Positions 18,525 through 29,432 of a stretch of 64,000 bases of DNA are shown here, piece by piece. The stretch covers positions 6,260,001-6,324,000 of the forward strand of contig NZ_AP024109.1 in assembly GCF_016591715.1 (NCBI RefSeq). Reading direction: 5' to 3'. A program made the position numbers and the translations under genes. Source of the stretch: Mesorhizobium sp. J8 (GTDB lineage: Bacteria; Pseudomonadota; Alphaproteobacteria; Rhizobiales; Rhizobiaceae). The notes beneath the pieces were generated by a model. It made no database searches, was not told where the DNA came from, and worked only from the letters and a program-made list of their open reading frames with translations. Position 1 is the stretch's first letter. Each line of letters begins with the position of its first letter.

Positions 18525-18539
18525 TTAAAAGCCGTTTAA
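18525..18539. promoter_or_regulatory. CtrA-type binding site upstream of barrel gene 17612-18448
   Basis: An exact TTAA-N7-TTAA (spacer AAGCCGT) in the 216-nt region between glmM and the barrel start, with another TTAACC half-site at about 18549. Binding is inferred. Confidence 0.6.
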
Positions 18540-18610
18540 CCGTACCGATTAACCACGAATCTATACAATTTTAGAGGGAACCCCGTTGTCCGAACGGCTC
18601 CCCATCGACG

Positions 18611-18634
18611 AAAAAGCCCGCCAGACGGCGGGCT
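18611..18634 (-). terminator. Terminator of glmM
   Basis: On the minus strand GCCCGCCG-TCT-GGCGGGC followed by TTTTT: a canonical intrinsic terminator 30 nt past the glmM stop. Confidence 0.85.
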
Positions 18635-18664
18635 CGGTGACCTGAGTAAGCCCGGCGTACGGGT

Positions 18665-20017
18665 TCAGGCGGCGCTGCGGGTTTCCTGCAGGATGCCGAC
18701 GATGTCGTTGACGACGGCCTCGACCAGTTGCGGATCGTCGCCCTCGGCCATGACGCGGATGAGCGGCTCGGTGCCCGAGGGCCGGATGACGAGGCGGCCG
18801 GACTTGCCAAGCCGGTTGCGTCCTTCCTCGATCGCCGCCTTGACCGTCGCCTCCTCGAGCGGCTTGCCGCCGGAGACGCGGACATTCTTCAGAAGCTGCG
18901 GCACCGGCTCGAACTTCTTCGACAATTCGCTGACCGGGCGATTCTGCCGCTTGATGCAGGCCAGCACCTGCAAGGCGGAGACCAGGCCGTCGCCCGTGGT
19001 CGAGAAATCGGAAAGCACGATGTGACCAGACTGCTCGCCGCCGACATTCAAGCCATGCGCGCGCATATGTTCGACCACATAGCGGTCGCCGACCTTGGTG
19101 CGATGAAGCTGCAGCTTCATGTCGCCGAGGAAGCGTTCCAGGCCGAGATTGGACATCACGGTGGAGACGACGCCGCCGCCGGCCAGCCGTCCGCTCTGGT
19201 ACCAGGATTCGGCGATCAGCGCCATGATCTGGTCGCCGTCGACGATCGCTCCGTTCTCGTCGACGATGACGACGCGGTCGGCGTCGCCGTCCAGCGCGAT
19301 GCCGATGTCGGCGCGCACCTCATGCACCTTCTTCTGCAGGCCGGCCGGATGGGTCGAGCCGCACTCCTTGTTGATGTTGAAGCCGTTCGGCTCGACATTG
19401 ATCGCCACCACCTCGGCGCCGAGTTCCCACAGCGCCTCGGGCGCCACTTTGTAGGACGCGCCGTTGGCGCAGTCGACGACGATCCTCAGGCCCGAAAGCG
19501 ACATCGAGCGCGGCAGCGTGCGCTTGGCGAATTCGATATAGCGGTCATGCACGCCATCGACGCGCTTGGCCCGGCCGAGCCCGTCGGAATCGGCGAGCGC
19601 AAGCTCGATGTCCTTGTCGAGCATGCTCTCGATGCGCTCCTCGATCTCGTCGGAAAGCTTGTAGCCGTCGGGCCCGAACAGTTTGATGCCGTTGTCGTAA
19701 TAAGGATTGTGCGAGGCCGAGATCATCACGCCGATGTCGGCGCGCAGCGAGCGCACCAGCATGGCGACGGCGGGCGTCGGGATCGGGCCGAGCAGGAAGA
19801 CGTCCATGCCGGCGGCGCACAGCCCGGCCACCATGGCGTTCTCGATCATGTAGCCGGAAAGCCGCGTATCCTTGCCGAGCACGACGCGGTGACGATGATT
19901 GCCGCGCTGGAACGAGAGCCCGGCGGCCATGCCGACGCGCATGGCGACCTCTGCCGTCATCGGAAATTTGTTGGCGCGACCGCGAATGCCGTCCGTGCCG
20001 AAATACTGACCTGCCAT
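18665..20017 (-). CDS. glmM: Phosphoglucosamine mutase
   Basis: A 450-residue enzyme converting glucosamine-6-phosphate to glucosamine-1-phosphate for UDP-GlcNAc, and so for peptidoglycan and LPS. The catalytic serine motif [18 protein letters not shown], the metal loop DGDADR, the sugar-binding GGEQSGH and the phosphate-binding [14 protein letters not shown] are all intact. In many alphaproteobacteria glmM directly follows ftsH; here two opposite-strand genes sit between them. Confidence 0.97.
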   Translation of the reverse strand: MAGQYFGTDGIRGRANKFPMTAEVAMRVGMAAGLSFQRGNHRHRVVLGKDTRLSGYMIENAMVAGLCAAGMDVFLLGPIPTPAVAMLVRSLRADIGVMISASHNPYYDNGIKLFGPDGYKLSDEIEERIESMLDKDIELALADSDGLGRAKRVDGVHDRYIEFAKRTLPRSMSLSGLRIVVDCANGASYKVAPEALWELGAEVVAINVEPNGFNINKECGSTHPAGLQKKVHEVRADIGIALDGDADRVVIVDENGAIVDGDQIMALIAESWYQSGRLAGGGVVSTVMSNLGLERFLGDMKLQLHRTKVGDRYVVEHMRAHGLNVGGEQSGHIVLSDFSTTGDGLVSALQVLACIKRQNRPVSELSKKFEPVPQLLKNVRVSGGKPLEEATVKAAIEEGRNRLGKSGRLVIRPSGTEPLIRVMAEGDDPQLVEAVVNDIVGILQETRSAA

Positions 20018-20381
20018 GCTTAAGTCCCCATCGGGTTTTCAGCCGCCCGTATTGCCACAATTGGGCCGCATCCGATCATCAAATTTCGTGATTATATATT
20101 ACCAATCCTTAGAAAAACATTGTCGCGGGCGGGGCAAGTGGTTCGACGGCCTATCACCACCTTTGGCTTGGCGGCGCTGCACCTGCCCACGCGAGGCTTG
20201 TCGGCGCCCTATCCACCGGTAAACCTTGGGCAGCGGCGAACCCGCAAGCAATTCATCACCATATCGGGAGCAACACACTTTGTGACGCGCCCCGCGCCGG
20301 AAGCATCTGGCGCAACCGCACATTGAGAGCTATTGATTTGGCATAGGGACACTTATTGGCGGCAGCAAGGGAGAAAACGCC
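20018..20381. other. Divergent intergenic region glmM / Cys-module gene
   Basis: A 364-nt region with an A+T-rich patch around 20080-20120 that could carry promoters in either direction. Short frames here lack a ribosome-binding site or coding bias. I see no RNA structure that I would name. Confidence 0.45.
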
Positions 20382-21212
20382 ATGCTTATTCATAGACTTG
20401 CAGCTTTGACGGGTCTCGCCGTCGCAACCTTGTTCATGGCGGCGCCGGCCAACGCGCTGACCATGGCCGAGTGCAGCACCAAGTATAACGCGGCCAAGGA
20501 TGCGGGAACGCTCGGCGGCCAGACCTGGAACCAGTTCCGCAAGGCGCAGTGCGGCAGCGATGCTTCGGCGGCGACCGACACCAAGGCGGCGACCGATACG
20601 AAGGCCGCCGACACCAAGAAGGCGAAGACCGCCGCCGCTACCGACGACGCAGCCAAGGGCCTGAGCTCCAAGGAGTGCAGCGCCAAGTACCAGGCTGCAA
20701 AATCCGCCGGCACGCTCAACGGCATGAAGTGGAACGACTTCCGCAAGGCCGAGTGCGGTCCTGGCGCAACCGCCGCGGCTGCCGCCGCCCCGGCCACGAC
20801 GACCAAGACCTCCACCGCCGCCGCCGATGGCGGCAAGGGCCTGACCATGGCCGAATGCAGCACCAAGTACCAGGCCGCGAAGACCGCCAACAAGCTGAAC
20901 GGTATGAAGTGGAACGACTTCCGCAAGGCCGAGTGCGGCGCCAGCGCCGCCGATGACGACACCGTGCCGGCACCGACGGAAGCCACCTACACCAGCGAGC
21001 CGGCAAAGCCGACCGTCGCGGCGCCGAAGGGCGTGACCTTCCCGAAGGCGATTTCGCCGAAATTCGCCAACGAGACCCCGGCCAAGGGCCGCATGCATAC
21101 CTGCCTCGAGCAGTACTATGCCAACAAGGATGCCAACACGCTGAACGGCCTGAAGTGGATCCAGAAGGGCGGCGGCTTCTACAGCCTGTGCAATGCCAAG
21201 CTGAAGAGCTGA
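20382..21212 (+). CDS. Secreted four-module cysteine-repeat protein, function unknown
   Basis: 276 residues with a signal peptide (1-25, ends A-N-A) and four modules. Modules 1-3 (about 27-57, 95-125, 155-185) share L-[TS]-x-x-E-C-S-x-K-Y-x-A-A-K-x-x-x-x-L-[NG]-G-x-x-W-N-x-F-R-K-x-x-C. Each has two cysteines exactly 26 residues apart (31/57, 99/125, 159/185). Module 4 (238-270) is a variant, N-K-D-A-N-T-L-N-G-L-K-W-I-Q-K-G-G-G, with Cys241 and Cys270. Ala/Thr/Lys-rich linkers join them. I infer a periplasmic protein with one disulfide per module. I do not recognise a named family. The next gene is a shorter paralogue. Confidence 0.85.
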   Translation: MLIHRLAALTGLAVATLFMAAPANALTMAECSTKYNAAKDAGTLGGQTWNQFRKAQCGSDASAATDTKAATDTKAADTKKAKTAAATDDAAKGLSSKECSAKYQAAKSAGTLNGMKWNDFRKAECGPGATAAAAAAPATTTKTSTAAADGGKGLTMAECSTKYQAAKTANKLNGMKWNDFRKAECGASAADDDTVPAPTEATYTSEPAKPTVAAPKGVTFPKAISPKFANETPAKGRMHTCLEQYYANKDANTLNGLKWIQKGGGFYSLCNAKLKS

Positions 21213-21235
21213 TCGCCTAAACAGTCGAAGAGGAA

Positions 21236-21269
21236 GGCCCGCGCATCGCAAGATGCGCGGGCCTTTTTG
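21236..21269 (+). terminator. Terminator after the four-module gene
   Basis: A long stem GGCCCGCGCATC / GATGCGCGGGCC with loop GCAA and T5 exit, 24 nt past the stop. Confidence 0.92.
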
Positions 21270-21452
21270 TTGCGGGCGAACACGCCGCGGCCCTGCTCGC
21301 TTTGTGCATATGTCGGACTGTCGGCACCGTCGATCTGCCCACATTGCCACCACCCAGGCCTGTCGGTAGTTCGCAAAGATTCTGATTGAACATATCAGGA
21401 ACAAACAGTATACAAACGGGCGTCAACTTTATCATTACTCAGGAGGTTCTCA

Positions 21453-21914
21453 ATGTTCAGTTTGAAATTGGCGGCGCTGGCCGTGACGGCACTGGTCGCG
21501 TGGAACGCCTCACCTGCGAGCGCATTGACGATGAAGGAATGCGGCGAGACCTATCGGGCAGCCAAGGAAGGCGGCACTCTGAACGGCATGGATTGGGCCG
21601 CTTTCCGCAAGGAGAAGTGCGCGACGTCCGCCGGGGAGAATGTCGGCGCGGATTCGGCCAAAACCGCGGAGCAGCAGAAAACAGAAACCAGCGCGGCGTC
21701 GGTCGCCTCCACTGTGGCGCCGGCGGGCGTGACATTCCCGACCACCCTCGCCGCCGAGTTCAAGACCGAAAAACCCGCGAAGGCCCGGATGAAGACCTGC
21801 CTGCAGGGTTATCACGACAACAAGGAGGCGGGTACGTTGAACGGCCTTCGCTGGATCCAGAAGGGCGGCGGTTACTACAGCCTCTGCAATGCGCGGCTGA
21901 AAGCTGAATCATAA
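21453..21914 (+). CDS. Secreted two-module cysteine-repeat protein, paralogue of 20382-21212
   Basis: 153 residues with a signal peptide (1-24, ends A-S-A). It has one N-terminal module (L-T-M-K-E-C-G-E-T-Y-R-A-A-K, Cys30/Cys56) and the C-terminal variant module (Cys116/Cys145, L-N-G-L-R-W-I-Q-K-G-G-G-Y-Y-S-L-C). It is the first and last module of its neighbour without the two middle ones, and both share G-V-T-F-P before the last module. A clear AGGAGG lies 7 nt before the ATG at 21453. A terminator separates it from its paralogue, so it has its own promoter. Confidence 0.85.
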   Translation: MFSLKLAALAVTALVAWNASPASALTMKECGETYRAAKEGGTLNGMDWAAFRKEKCATSAGENVGADSAKTAEQQKTETSAASVASTVAPAGVTFPTTLAAEFKTEKPAKARMKTCLQGYHDNKEAGTLNGLRWIQKGGGYYSLCNARLKAES

Positions 21915-21931
21915 AAAATCAAAAACGGCTG

Positions 21932-22030
21932 GAGCAATTCCAGGAAAAGTGTGAGCGGTTTTCCGCCCGGAATTGCGTAAAAACAAGGAGATAGAGCATT
22001 CACCGTTTCCGTGAAACGGTGAAATGCTCT
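21932..22030 (+). repeat. Intergenic repeat family A, copy 2
   Basis: Same segments as copy 1: GGAGCAATTCCAGGAAAAG, GCGGTTTTCCGCCCGGAATT, then a hairpin AGAGCATTCACCGTTTC / GAAACGGTGAAATGCTCT. It lies 17 nt past the stop of the two-module gene and may act as its terminator. Confidence 0.9.
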
Positions 22031-22074
22031 GGCGCCAGAACGAGGGAAGCCTTGCCTTGTCTCCGATGCCCAAA

Positions 22075-22102
22075 CAAAAACGCCGCGGACCAAGCCGCGG
22101 CG
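22075..22102 (-). terminator. Terminator of ftsH
   Basis: On the minus strand CGCCGCGG-CTTGGT-CCGCGGCG followed by a T-run; 30 nt past the ftsH stop. Confidence 0.9.
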
Positions 22103-22131
22103 TTTCTCGATCAGTCTTTCTCGCACCAACC

Positions 22132-24066
<1,935 letters not shown>

Positions 24067-24170
24067 CTATTGTCCCGTTGGGGCTCGCCTGCGAGCCCGC
24101 GATGATGGAGAAGCTTGGGCTTAACATAGGGAGAGCGCCTCCCCTTGCCAAGCAGAACAGCATGTATCGG

Positions 24171-25559
24171 TTAAGCTTTCGCCCACCCTCGACCACCATC
24201 ATGGCCGAGGAATGGCGGCGCCGGCAAAGGCGGCGCGCCGACAAGCGCCGCGATGGCGGCGGCGGGCTTGAGATCGAAGGACGGCAGGAAGCGCGCGAAG
24301 GGGGCGACCACCGGATCGATTGAGATCGACCGTGGGCCGGCATCACCAGTAAAATCAACGTGTTCGCCGTTAGACCATAACGAAGGCTCCGCAGCCAGCG
24401 CCGCGCGTGCGAGGCTTTGTGGAATCTCGCTCGGTGAGGCTCGCCTGGCGGCGGCGGGCCCCAGCGGCGCGATCACCAAATCGCCCGGCCTGTCTTTCAA
24501 AGTGATGCCTTCTTTCAAACTGATGCGGAGGCGATTGTCCCAGAGCCGGTTGTCAACCGGCGGCGCCGGGACGGGCAGGTTGCGGTTTTCGCGGTGGAGG
24601 AAAATGCCTGTGCGGCGCGCGTCGACCACCGTCCGCGACAATGTGGCGCGAAGCGATCCCAGCCGCAGACGGGAAAACAGCGCGGCGCAGCGCGCCTCGT
24701 CGGCAAGAAAGGACACGCCGCCGACGGCGGCCAAAAGGATGCGCAGCGCATAGATGGCCGCCTCGCCATCCTCCTGCCCGGCGAAATCACGATCGAGGCG
24801 GATGAGGCCCGCACACGGTCTGTCGGCAAGGGCGTCGATAAGCATGGCGGCGCGGCGACCAATGTCCTGGCGCAGGAAAGCCGCCTGCTGCGAGCGTGCC
24901 AACGCCTCCGCGATGCGTCGTTCGCCTTCACCCGCCAAGAGCTTCGCCCGCACGCGCGGCCGCTCGAAGCGGCTATCCCTATTGGTCGGGTCCTCTATCC
25001 AGCCGATCTTGCGATGCCGCAGCATGTCGCGCAGCGCCGCGCGCCTTATGCCGAGCAGCGGCCGGACGATCCATGTCCGCCAGTCGTGCAGCGTGGCGGG
25101 CGCCATGCCGGCGAGACCGCGGCCGTCATCGTCGCGCGCCTGGCGCATCAGCACCGTCTCGGCCTGGTCGTCGGCGGTGTGGCCGGTCAGGATCAGCTGG
25201 ATGCCTTCGGCACCGGCTGCTTCGGCAAGCAGTCGGTAGCGCGCCTCGCGCGCCGCCGCAGGCAGGCCGCTTGCAGGCTTGTCGCCGCGCCAGGCGAGAA
25301 TGCGATGCATGATGCCGCGCTCGGCGCAGAAATTGGCGACCTGCCGCGCCTCGACGGCCGAGTCCGGCCGCAAGCCGTGATCGATCGTCACCACGAGCAG
25401 CTTGGCGCCCGATGCGGCCCGGTCGAGATGATCTTTGAGGAGGAGAAGAAGGGCGGTCGAGTCGCTGCCGCCGGATACGGCTGCAACGGCGCCGCTCGAA
25501 AAGTCCAGATCGGTGAAAAGTCTGTCTGAAAGGTCGGGTTTGGTATCGGGCGTCAGCAC
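24171..25559 (-). CDS. tilS: tRNA(Ile)-lysidine synthetase
   Basis: A 462-residue N-type ATP pyrophosphatase that modifies C34 of the CAU-anticodon tRNA-Ile to lysidine, switching it to AUA decoding. The PP-loop SGGSDSTALLLLL is near residue 30, and GHTADDQAETVLMRQARDDD is the characteristic downstream motif. Its start overlaps the cpoB stop (cpoB ends at 25553), indicating coupling in the pal-cpoB-tilS-ftsH series. Confidence 0.94.
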   Translation of the reverse strand: MLTPDTKPDLSDRLFTDLDFSSGAVAAVSGGSDSTALLLLLKDHLDRAASGAKLLVVTIDHGLRPDSAVEARQVANFCAERGIMHRILAWRGDKPASGLPAAAREARYRLLAEAAGAEGIQLILTGHTADDQAETVLMRQARDDDGRGLAGMAPATLHDWRTWIVRPLLGIRRAALRDMLRHRKIGWIEDPTNRDSRFERPRVRAKLLAGEGERRIAEALARSQQAAFLRQDIGRRAAMLIDALADRPCAGLIRLDRDFAGQEDGEAAIYALRILLAAVGGVSFLADEARCAALFSRLRLGSLRATLSRTVVDARRTGIFLHRENRNLPVPAPPVDNRLWDNRLRISLKEGITLKDRPGDLVIAPLGPAAARRASPSEIPQSLARAALAAEPSLWSNGEHVDFTGDAGPRSISIDPVVAPFARFLPSFDLKPAAAIAALVGAPPLPAPPFLGHDGGRGWAKA

Positions 25560-26713
25560 GCCGCCAGTGCCTTTTCCTGCTTGATGCGCTCCTTGAGCGT
25601 GCCGGAAACGTCGGGATAGCGCTTGCCGATCTCGTTGAAGGTGGCGCAGGCCACGTCGTTCTGCTTCAGGCCCACCAGCGAAACGCCGAGCTTGAGCAGC
25701 ATGTCAGGCGCCTTCTTGGCCTTGGGATAATCCTTGCTGGCGGCCAGGAAGACCTCCGCCGCGTCCCGGTATTTCTGCTGGCCGAGCAGCGACTCGCCCA
25801 GCCAGTAATGCGCGTCCGCCGCCTTGGCATCCTTGGGGAAGCGCGAAATATGGTCGCGAAACCCCTGCTCGGCGGTCGGATAATCGCCCGACAGGATGAA
25901 CTGGTAGGAATTGCGGTAGAGCTCGTCCGGATCGTTGGTCGACGGCAGGGCCGCGACCTGCGTGCCGCCGGCCTTGTTCTTCCTGGCCGGCGTTTCCGCG
26001 GAAGGAGCGGTTGCCGCCGGAGCCTGCGCCGGCGCGCTGGCCTGCGGGTCGGACTCGGCATTGACCACGTTGCCGTTCTTATCGACGGTGATGGTGCCGA
26101 AATTCTTCGGCGGCGCGCCGGTGATCAGCTTGCCGGGGTCGCCGGTTTGCGACTCCACGATGACGTCGCCGACGGTCTTGCCGCCGCTATTTTGCCCGCC
26201 GGTGTCGGCCGGTGCCTGCATCGCCGGGGCCTGGGCGACGCTGCTGTCGGTGCCGGCGTCGCCGGTGCCGGAATCCCCGGTACCGGCATCGCCGAGATTG
26301 GTGTTGCCGCCATTGCTGTTTCCATCCTGGGGCGCGGCTTCCGATTTCTTCTGGCCGGCCGGCTTGGCGCCGCCTTGCGCGCCGCCCTCGAGTTGCTGGA
26401 AGCGGAATTCGTTGTCTTCCTGCTGCTTGCGGATTTGTTCCTGCATCTGCAGGATCTGGAAATTCATCTCCTCGATCTTGCCGTTCAACTGGCGCAGCTG
26501 GTCTTCCAGACCCGTCATGCCACCGCTGTTGTCCTGTGCAAGTTGCGCTTGTTCCGGCTTCTTTTTGTCGCCGAAGATGCCGAGTGTCGGAAGGTGGAAG
26601 GTGAATCCGCTGTCGGAACCCCGTCCGGCGCTGTCGGCCGACGCGGCGAGGCTTGGGAGGCTTGATACGAGCAGCAGCGCAAGCGTGCCGCTCAGGACCG
26701 TTCTGAAATGCAT
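25553..26713 (-). CDS. cpoB: Tol-Pal accessory protein CpoB/YbgF
   Basis: A 386-residue periplasmic protein. A signal peptide (about 1-24) is followed by a coiled-coil stretch at about 65-110 (LEDQLRQLNGKIEEMNFQIL) that gives trimerisation in the family. Then comes a long Gly/Ala/Thr/Pro-rich linker and three C-terminal TPR repeats beginning about residue 265 (ELYRNSYQFILSGDYPTAEQ). CpoB links Tol-Pal constriction to peptidoglycan synthesis. The linker, about 120 residues, is longer than in enterobacteria. Confidence 0.93.
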   Translation of the reverse strand: MHFRTVLSGTLALLLVSSLPSLAASADSAGRGSDSGFTFHLPTLGIFGDKKKPEQAQLAQDNSGGMTGLEDQLRQLNGKIEEMNFQILQMQEQIRKQQEDNEFRFQQLEGGAQGGAKPAGQKKSEAAPQDGNSNGGNTNLGDAGTGDSGTGDAGTDSSVAQAPAMQAPADTGGQNSGGKTVGDVIVESQTGDPGKLITGAPPKNFGTITVDKNGNVVNAESDPQASAPAQAPAATAPSAETPARKNKAGGTQVAALPSTNDPDELYRNSYQFILSGDYPTAEQGFRDHISRFPKDAKAADAHYWLGESLLGQQKYRDAAEVFLAASKDYPKAKKAPDMLLKLGVSLVGLKQNDVACATFNEIGKRYPDVSGTLKERIKQEKALAAC

Positions 26714-26840
26714 TCTGTCTCTCGCGGTGGATGTGTTGGCCTGATGCGCCTTTCCAAATCAAACAGTGGGAGCAAGCGCGCTCGCGCTCATAGCAGGACG
26801 CGAGACTTCGGCCAAATTTTGTTTCGGTTTGTTGCAAATG

Positions 26841-26865
26841 AAAAAGGCGGTCCGGAGACCGCCCT
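26841..26865 (-). terminator. Terminator after pal
   Basis: On the minus strand GGCGGTC-TCCG-GACCGCC followed by TTTTT, about 60 nt past the pal stop and before cpoB. It suggests at least part of the tol-pal transcript ends here and that cpoB-tilS-ftsH may have their own promoter. Confidence 0.88.
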
Positions 26866-26926
26866 TTCATTTCGGAATGTTGTATTTTTGTCGCCCGCGT
26901 CGGCGTGATGCTGCAGCGCCTGTCTC

Positions 26927-27433
26927 TTAGGAACCGGCGCCCGAGAGCGTCGTGACGGCGCGGCGGTTCTGCGACCAGCAGGAGATGTCGTCGCAGACCG
27001 CGACCGGACGCTCCTTGCCGTAAGAGATGGTCTTCAGGCGGCCGGCGGAGACGCCCTTGGAGATCAGGAAGTCGCGCGTGGCGGCGGCGCGGCGGGCGCC
27101 CAGCGCCAGATTGTACTCGCGCGTGCCGCGCTCGTCGGCATGGCCTTCGATGACGATCGCATACTGACGATACTGGTTGAGCCACTGCGCCTGGCGCGAC
27201 AGCGTGGTCTGCGCATCGGCGCGGATCGACGACGAGTCGGTGTCGAAGAAGATGCGGTCGCCGATGTTGACGGTGAAGTCCTGCGCCGAGCCGGGCGTGG
27301 CCGCGCCGGCACCGTTGAGGCCGAGGTCGGCCGCGCTGTTCGGGGTCTTCTTCGAGGCGCAACCGGTAATGGCAAGCGCTGCCACCAGAGCGATCATCGC
27401 CGGGTTGCGGGTAAGTGCTGCGATACGGCCCAT
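26927..27433 (-). CDS. pal: Peptidoglycan-associated lipoprotein Pal
   Basis: A 168-residue outer-membrane lipoprotein. I chose the ATG at 27433: AGGAGAGG lies just upstream and it gives a normal lipoprotein signal (L-A-I-T-G-C). A frame open to 27472 lacks this. The C-terminal OmpA-like domain has IEGHADERGTREYNLALGARRA, which binds peptidoglycan. Together with TolB and TolQRA it drives outer-membrane constriction. It is separated from tolB by the inverted-repeat element at 27628-28072. Confidence 0.96.
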   Translation of the reverse strand: MGRIAALTRNPAMIALVAALAITGCASKKTPNSAADLGLNGAGAATPGSAQDFTVNIGDRIFFDTDSSSIRADAQTTLSRQAQWLNQYRQYAIVIEGHADERGTREYNLALGARRAAATRDFLISKGVSAGRLKTISYGKERPVAVCDDISCWSQNRRAVTTLSGAGS

Positions 27434-27490
27434 GCCGCCTCTCCTTCGCATTCGAGTGATTTCGTTGATCACCCAGTAACCACGTTTGGG

Positions 27491-27505
27491 TTAACCGCCG
27501 TTCAA
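27491..27505. promoter_or_regulatory. CtrA-like near-match site upstream of pal
   Basis: TTAA-N7-TCAA (spacer CCGCCGT), one base from the full CtrA consensus, 58 nt before the pal ATG. A further TTAA follows at about 27515. It could serve a pal-specific promoter after the tolB-pal interruption. Speculative. Confidence 0.35.
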
Positions 27506-27627
27506 GAAACAGGGTTAATTTTTGGTTTCGAGCCGCCCTCCGCGACTGCTACGCCCCACGCTTTACCAGGGAGGACATTGCGCGCGGACCGTAGGCGGAA
27601 ATGCGGCTAAAACGCGACGAGGCTGTG

Positions 27628-28072
27628 AAAAAGAGGAATTGGAGAATTGAGGAATTGAAGAAAGGCTCACTTCAGCCTCTCCCTCAGATTCACCAGCATT
27701 CCGTATATATGGACATAGGCATGCAGCCATTCGTCGCGCTGCGCTTGTGTGATGTAGCCAAGGTCGAACGCATAAGAAATCCACGTTTCAACTTCGCTAC
27801 AGGATCCCATAGCCATCGAAATGAACCGCGCGAATTCGGGTCTGGAATGGGTTTGCTTGGCGAAGCCCTCCGCCAGATTGGCGCAGATGGCCTTGCTGGA
27901 TCGGCGCATTTGGTCGGCCAATGCGTATTGTTCGATTTTCGGAAAGACGAGTGTCGCCCTGTGAAGCTCAAGGGAAACCGCATAAGCGCGCCGATAGACT
28001 TCCAAGTCCTTCGCGCGCTTGATGTAGCTGCCCTCTTTCTCCATTCTTCAGTTCTTCAATTCCTCTTCTTCC
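27628..28072 (-). mobile_element. Inverted-repeat-bounded element carrying a four-helix-bundle gene (IVS-like)
   Basis: Arms of about 38 nt, 27628-27665 and 28034-28072, are imperfect inverted copies of a purine-rich sequence (core AAGAGGAATTG, then R-AGAA-Y-TGA-R-GAAT). They enclose almost exactly the gene at 27667-28044, whose ATG lies inside the right arm. In RNA the arms would pair and put the gene in the loop. This is the design of the intervening sequences known in 23S rRNA genes, which also encode this protein family; here it sits in the tol-pal operon. Mobility is inferred; no transposase is present. Confidence 0.65.
27667..28044 (-). CDS. Four-helix-bundle protein (23S rRNA IVS / S23 family)
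   Basis: 125 residues, mostly helical, with the family pattern: K-A-K-D-L-E-V-Y-R-R-A-Y near the N-terminus, L-A-D-Q-M-R-R-S-S-x-x-I-x-A-N-L-A-E-G near residue 50, and a third helix with F-A-R-F-I-S-M-A-M-G-S. Homologues are encoded in intervening sequences of 23S rRNA genes, and related Avd proteins occur in diversity-generating retroelements. The molecular function is unknown. It lies 34 nt after tolB, in the same direction, inside the inverted repeat. Its ribosome-binding site is weak (GAAG), so expression may depend on tolB translation. Confidence 0.88.
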   Translation of the reverse strand: MEKEGSYIKRAKDLEVYRRAYAVSLELHRATLVFPKIEQYALADQMRRSSKAICANLAEGFAKQTHSRPEFARFISMAMGSCSEVETWISYAFDLGYITQAQRDEWLHAYVHIYGMLVNLRERLK

Positions 28073-28078
28073 CTTCCC

Positions 28079-29392
28079 TCAGTCCAGCAACGGCGACCAA
28101 GCCGGATCCGAAGCATAGTTCGCGGTCGGGATCGGCTGCTCATTGCGGCCAGTCAGATCGACCGAAACCAGCTTCGGTCCGCCGCCTGAGTCGCGGAAGA
28201 ACATCAAGACGCGACCGTTCGGCGCCCAGGTCGGCCCCTCCTGCTGGAAGCCGGAGGACAGGATGCGCTCGCCCGAGCCATCCGTCTTCATGACGCCGAT
28301 CTGGAATTCGCCGCCGCTCTGCTTGGTGAAGGCGATGAGGTCGCCGCGCGGCGACCAGACCGGCGTCGAATAGACGCCATCGCCGAAGGAGATGCGGTGC
28401 GGGTTGGAGCCGTCCGCGCCCATGACGTAGATCTGCGAGCGGCCGCTGCCGCCGCCGCGGTCGGAGGTGAAGACGATCTGCGAGCCGTCCGGCGAATAGG
28501 AGGGCGAGGTGTCGATCGCGGTCGAGTCGGTCAGCCGCGTGGTGGAGCGGCTTCTCAGGTCCATGGCGAAGATGTTGGAGTTGCCGTCGTCGCGCAGCAG
28601 GCTCATGATCACTTTCTGGCCGTCGGGCGAAAAGCGCGGCGCGAATGTCATGCCCGGGAAATTGCCGACCAGCTCGCGCTGTCCGGTCTCGATCTGCAAG
28701 AGATAGACCTTCGGCTGCCCGCTCTCATAGGACATGTAGGTGATTTCCTGCCGGTTCGGCGAGAAGCGCGGCGTCAGCACGATCGCGCGGCCGTCCGACA
28801 GATAGCGCACATTGGCGCCGTCCTGGTCCATGATGGCGAGGCGCTTCTTGCGCGCGTTCTTGGCGCCGGATTCGTCGACGAAGACGACGCGTGTGTCGAA
28901 ATAGCCTTTTTCGCCGGTGATCTTCTCATAAATCGCGTCGGCGATGATGTGCGCCACACGGCGTTGATTTGCGTCGTTGGCGAAAAACTGCTCACCGGCC
29001 AACTGCTGGTTGCCGAAAATATCCCACAGGCGATACTGGGCCCGGATGCGGCCATCCGCCTCCTTGCTCACGCTGCCGGTAACCAGCGCCTGCGCGTTGA
29101 TGACCTTCCAGTCGTCGAAGCGGGGCGTGGCGTCCGGATTCGTGATCTTTTCGACAAAGGCGGCCTTGTCGATCGGCGCGAACAGTCCCGACCGTTTCAG
29201 ATCGGCTGTGACGATCTCCGATATCTGCGGGCCAAGCCCCCCCTGGAAATCGGGGATGGCGATCGGCATCGGCTCGACATTGCCTTTGTTGACGTTCAGC
29301 TCGAGAGTTGCCTGGGCAGGCAAGATGGCGAGGGAACTTATGCCCATCGCCATCGCGGCGACTATCAGGAGCGGCTTGAGGATGGATTTCAT
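28079..29392 (-). CDS. tolB: Tol-Pal periplasmic protein TolB
   Basis: A 437-residue periplasmic protein. I chose the ATG at 29392, which begins the signal peptide ([17 protein letters not shown], ending P-A-Q-A). The N-terminal domain is followed by a beta-propeller of WD40-like PD40 repeats, seen as repeated S-P-D-G-x-x-I/V units ([35 protein letters not shown]). TolB exchanges between Pal and TolA. Frames upstream to 29758 overlap tolA and are shadows. Confidence 0.96.
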   Translation of the reverse strand: MKSILKPLLIVAAMAMGISSLAILPAQATLELNVNKGNVEPMPIAIPDFQGGLGPQISEIVTADLKRSGLFAPIDKAAFVEKITNPDATPRFDDWKVINAQALVTGSVSKEADGRIRAQYRLWDIFGNQQLAGEQFFANDANQRRVAHIIADAIYEKITGEKGYFDTRVVFVDESGAKNARKKRLAIMDQDGANVRYLSDGRAIVLTPRFSPNRQEITYMSYESGQPKVYLLQIETGQRELVGNFPGMTFAPRFSPDGQKVIMSLLRDDGNSNIFAMDLRSRSTTRLTDSTAIDTSPSYSPDGSQIVFTSDRGGGSGRSQIYVMGADGSNPHRISFGDGVYSTPVWSPRGDLIAFTKQSGGEFQIGVMKTDGSGERILSSGFQQEGPTWAPNGRVLMFFRDSGGGPKLVSVDLTGRNEQPIPTANYASDPAWSPLLD

Positions 29393-29432
29393 GTCTTCTC
29401 GCTTCTCTTGCTGATTTTTTGGACGCTCAGGC

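Noticed and set aside
20120..20326. A 68-codon frame upstream of the four-module Cys gene
   Set aside because: No ribosome-binding site, no recognisable pattern, and the region is A+T-rich promoter-like DNA.
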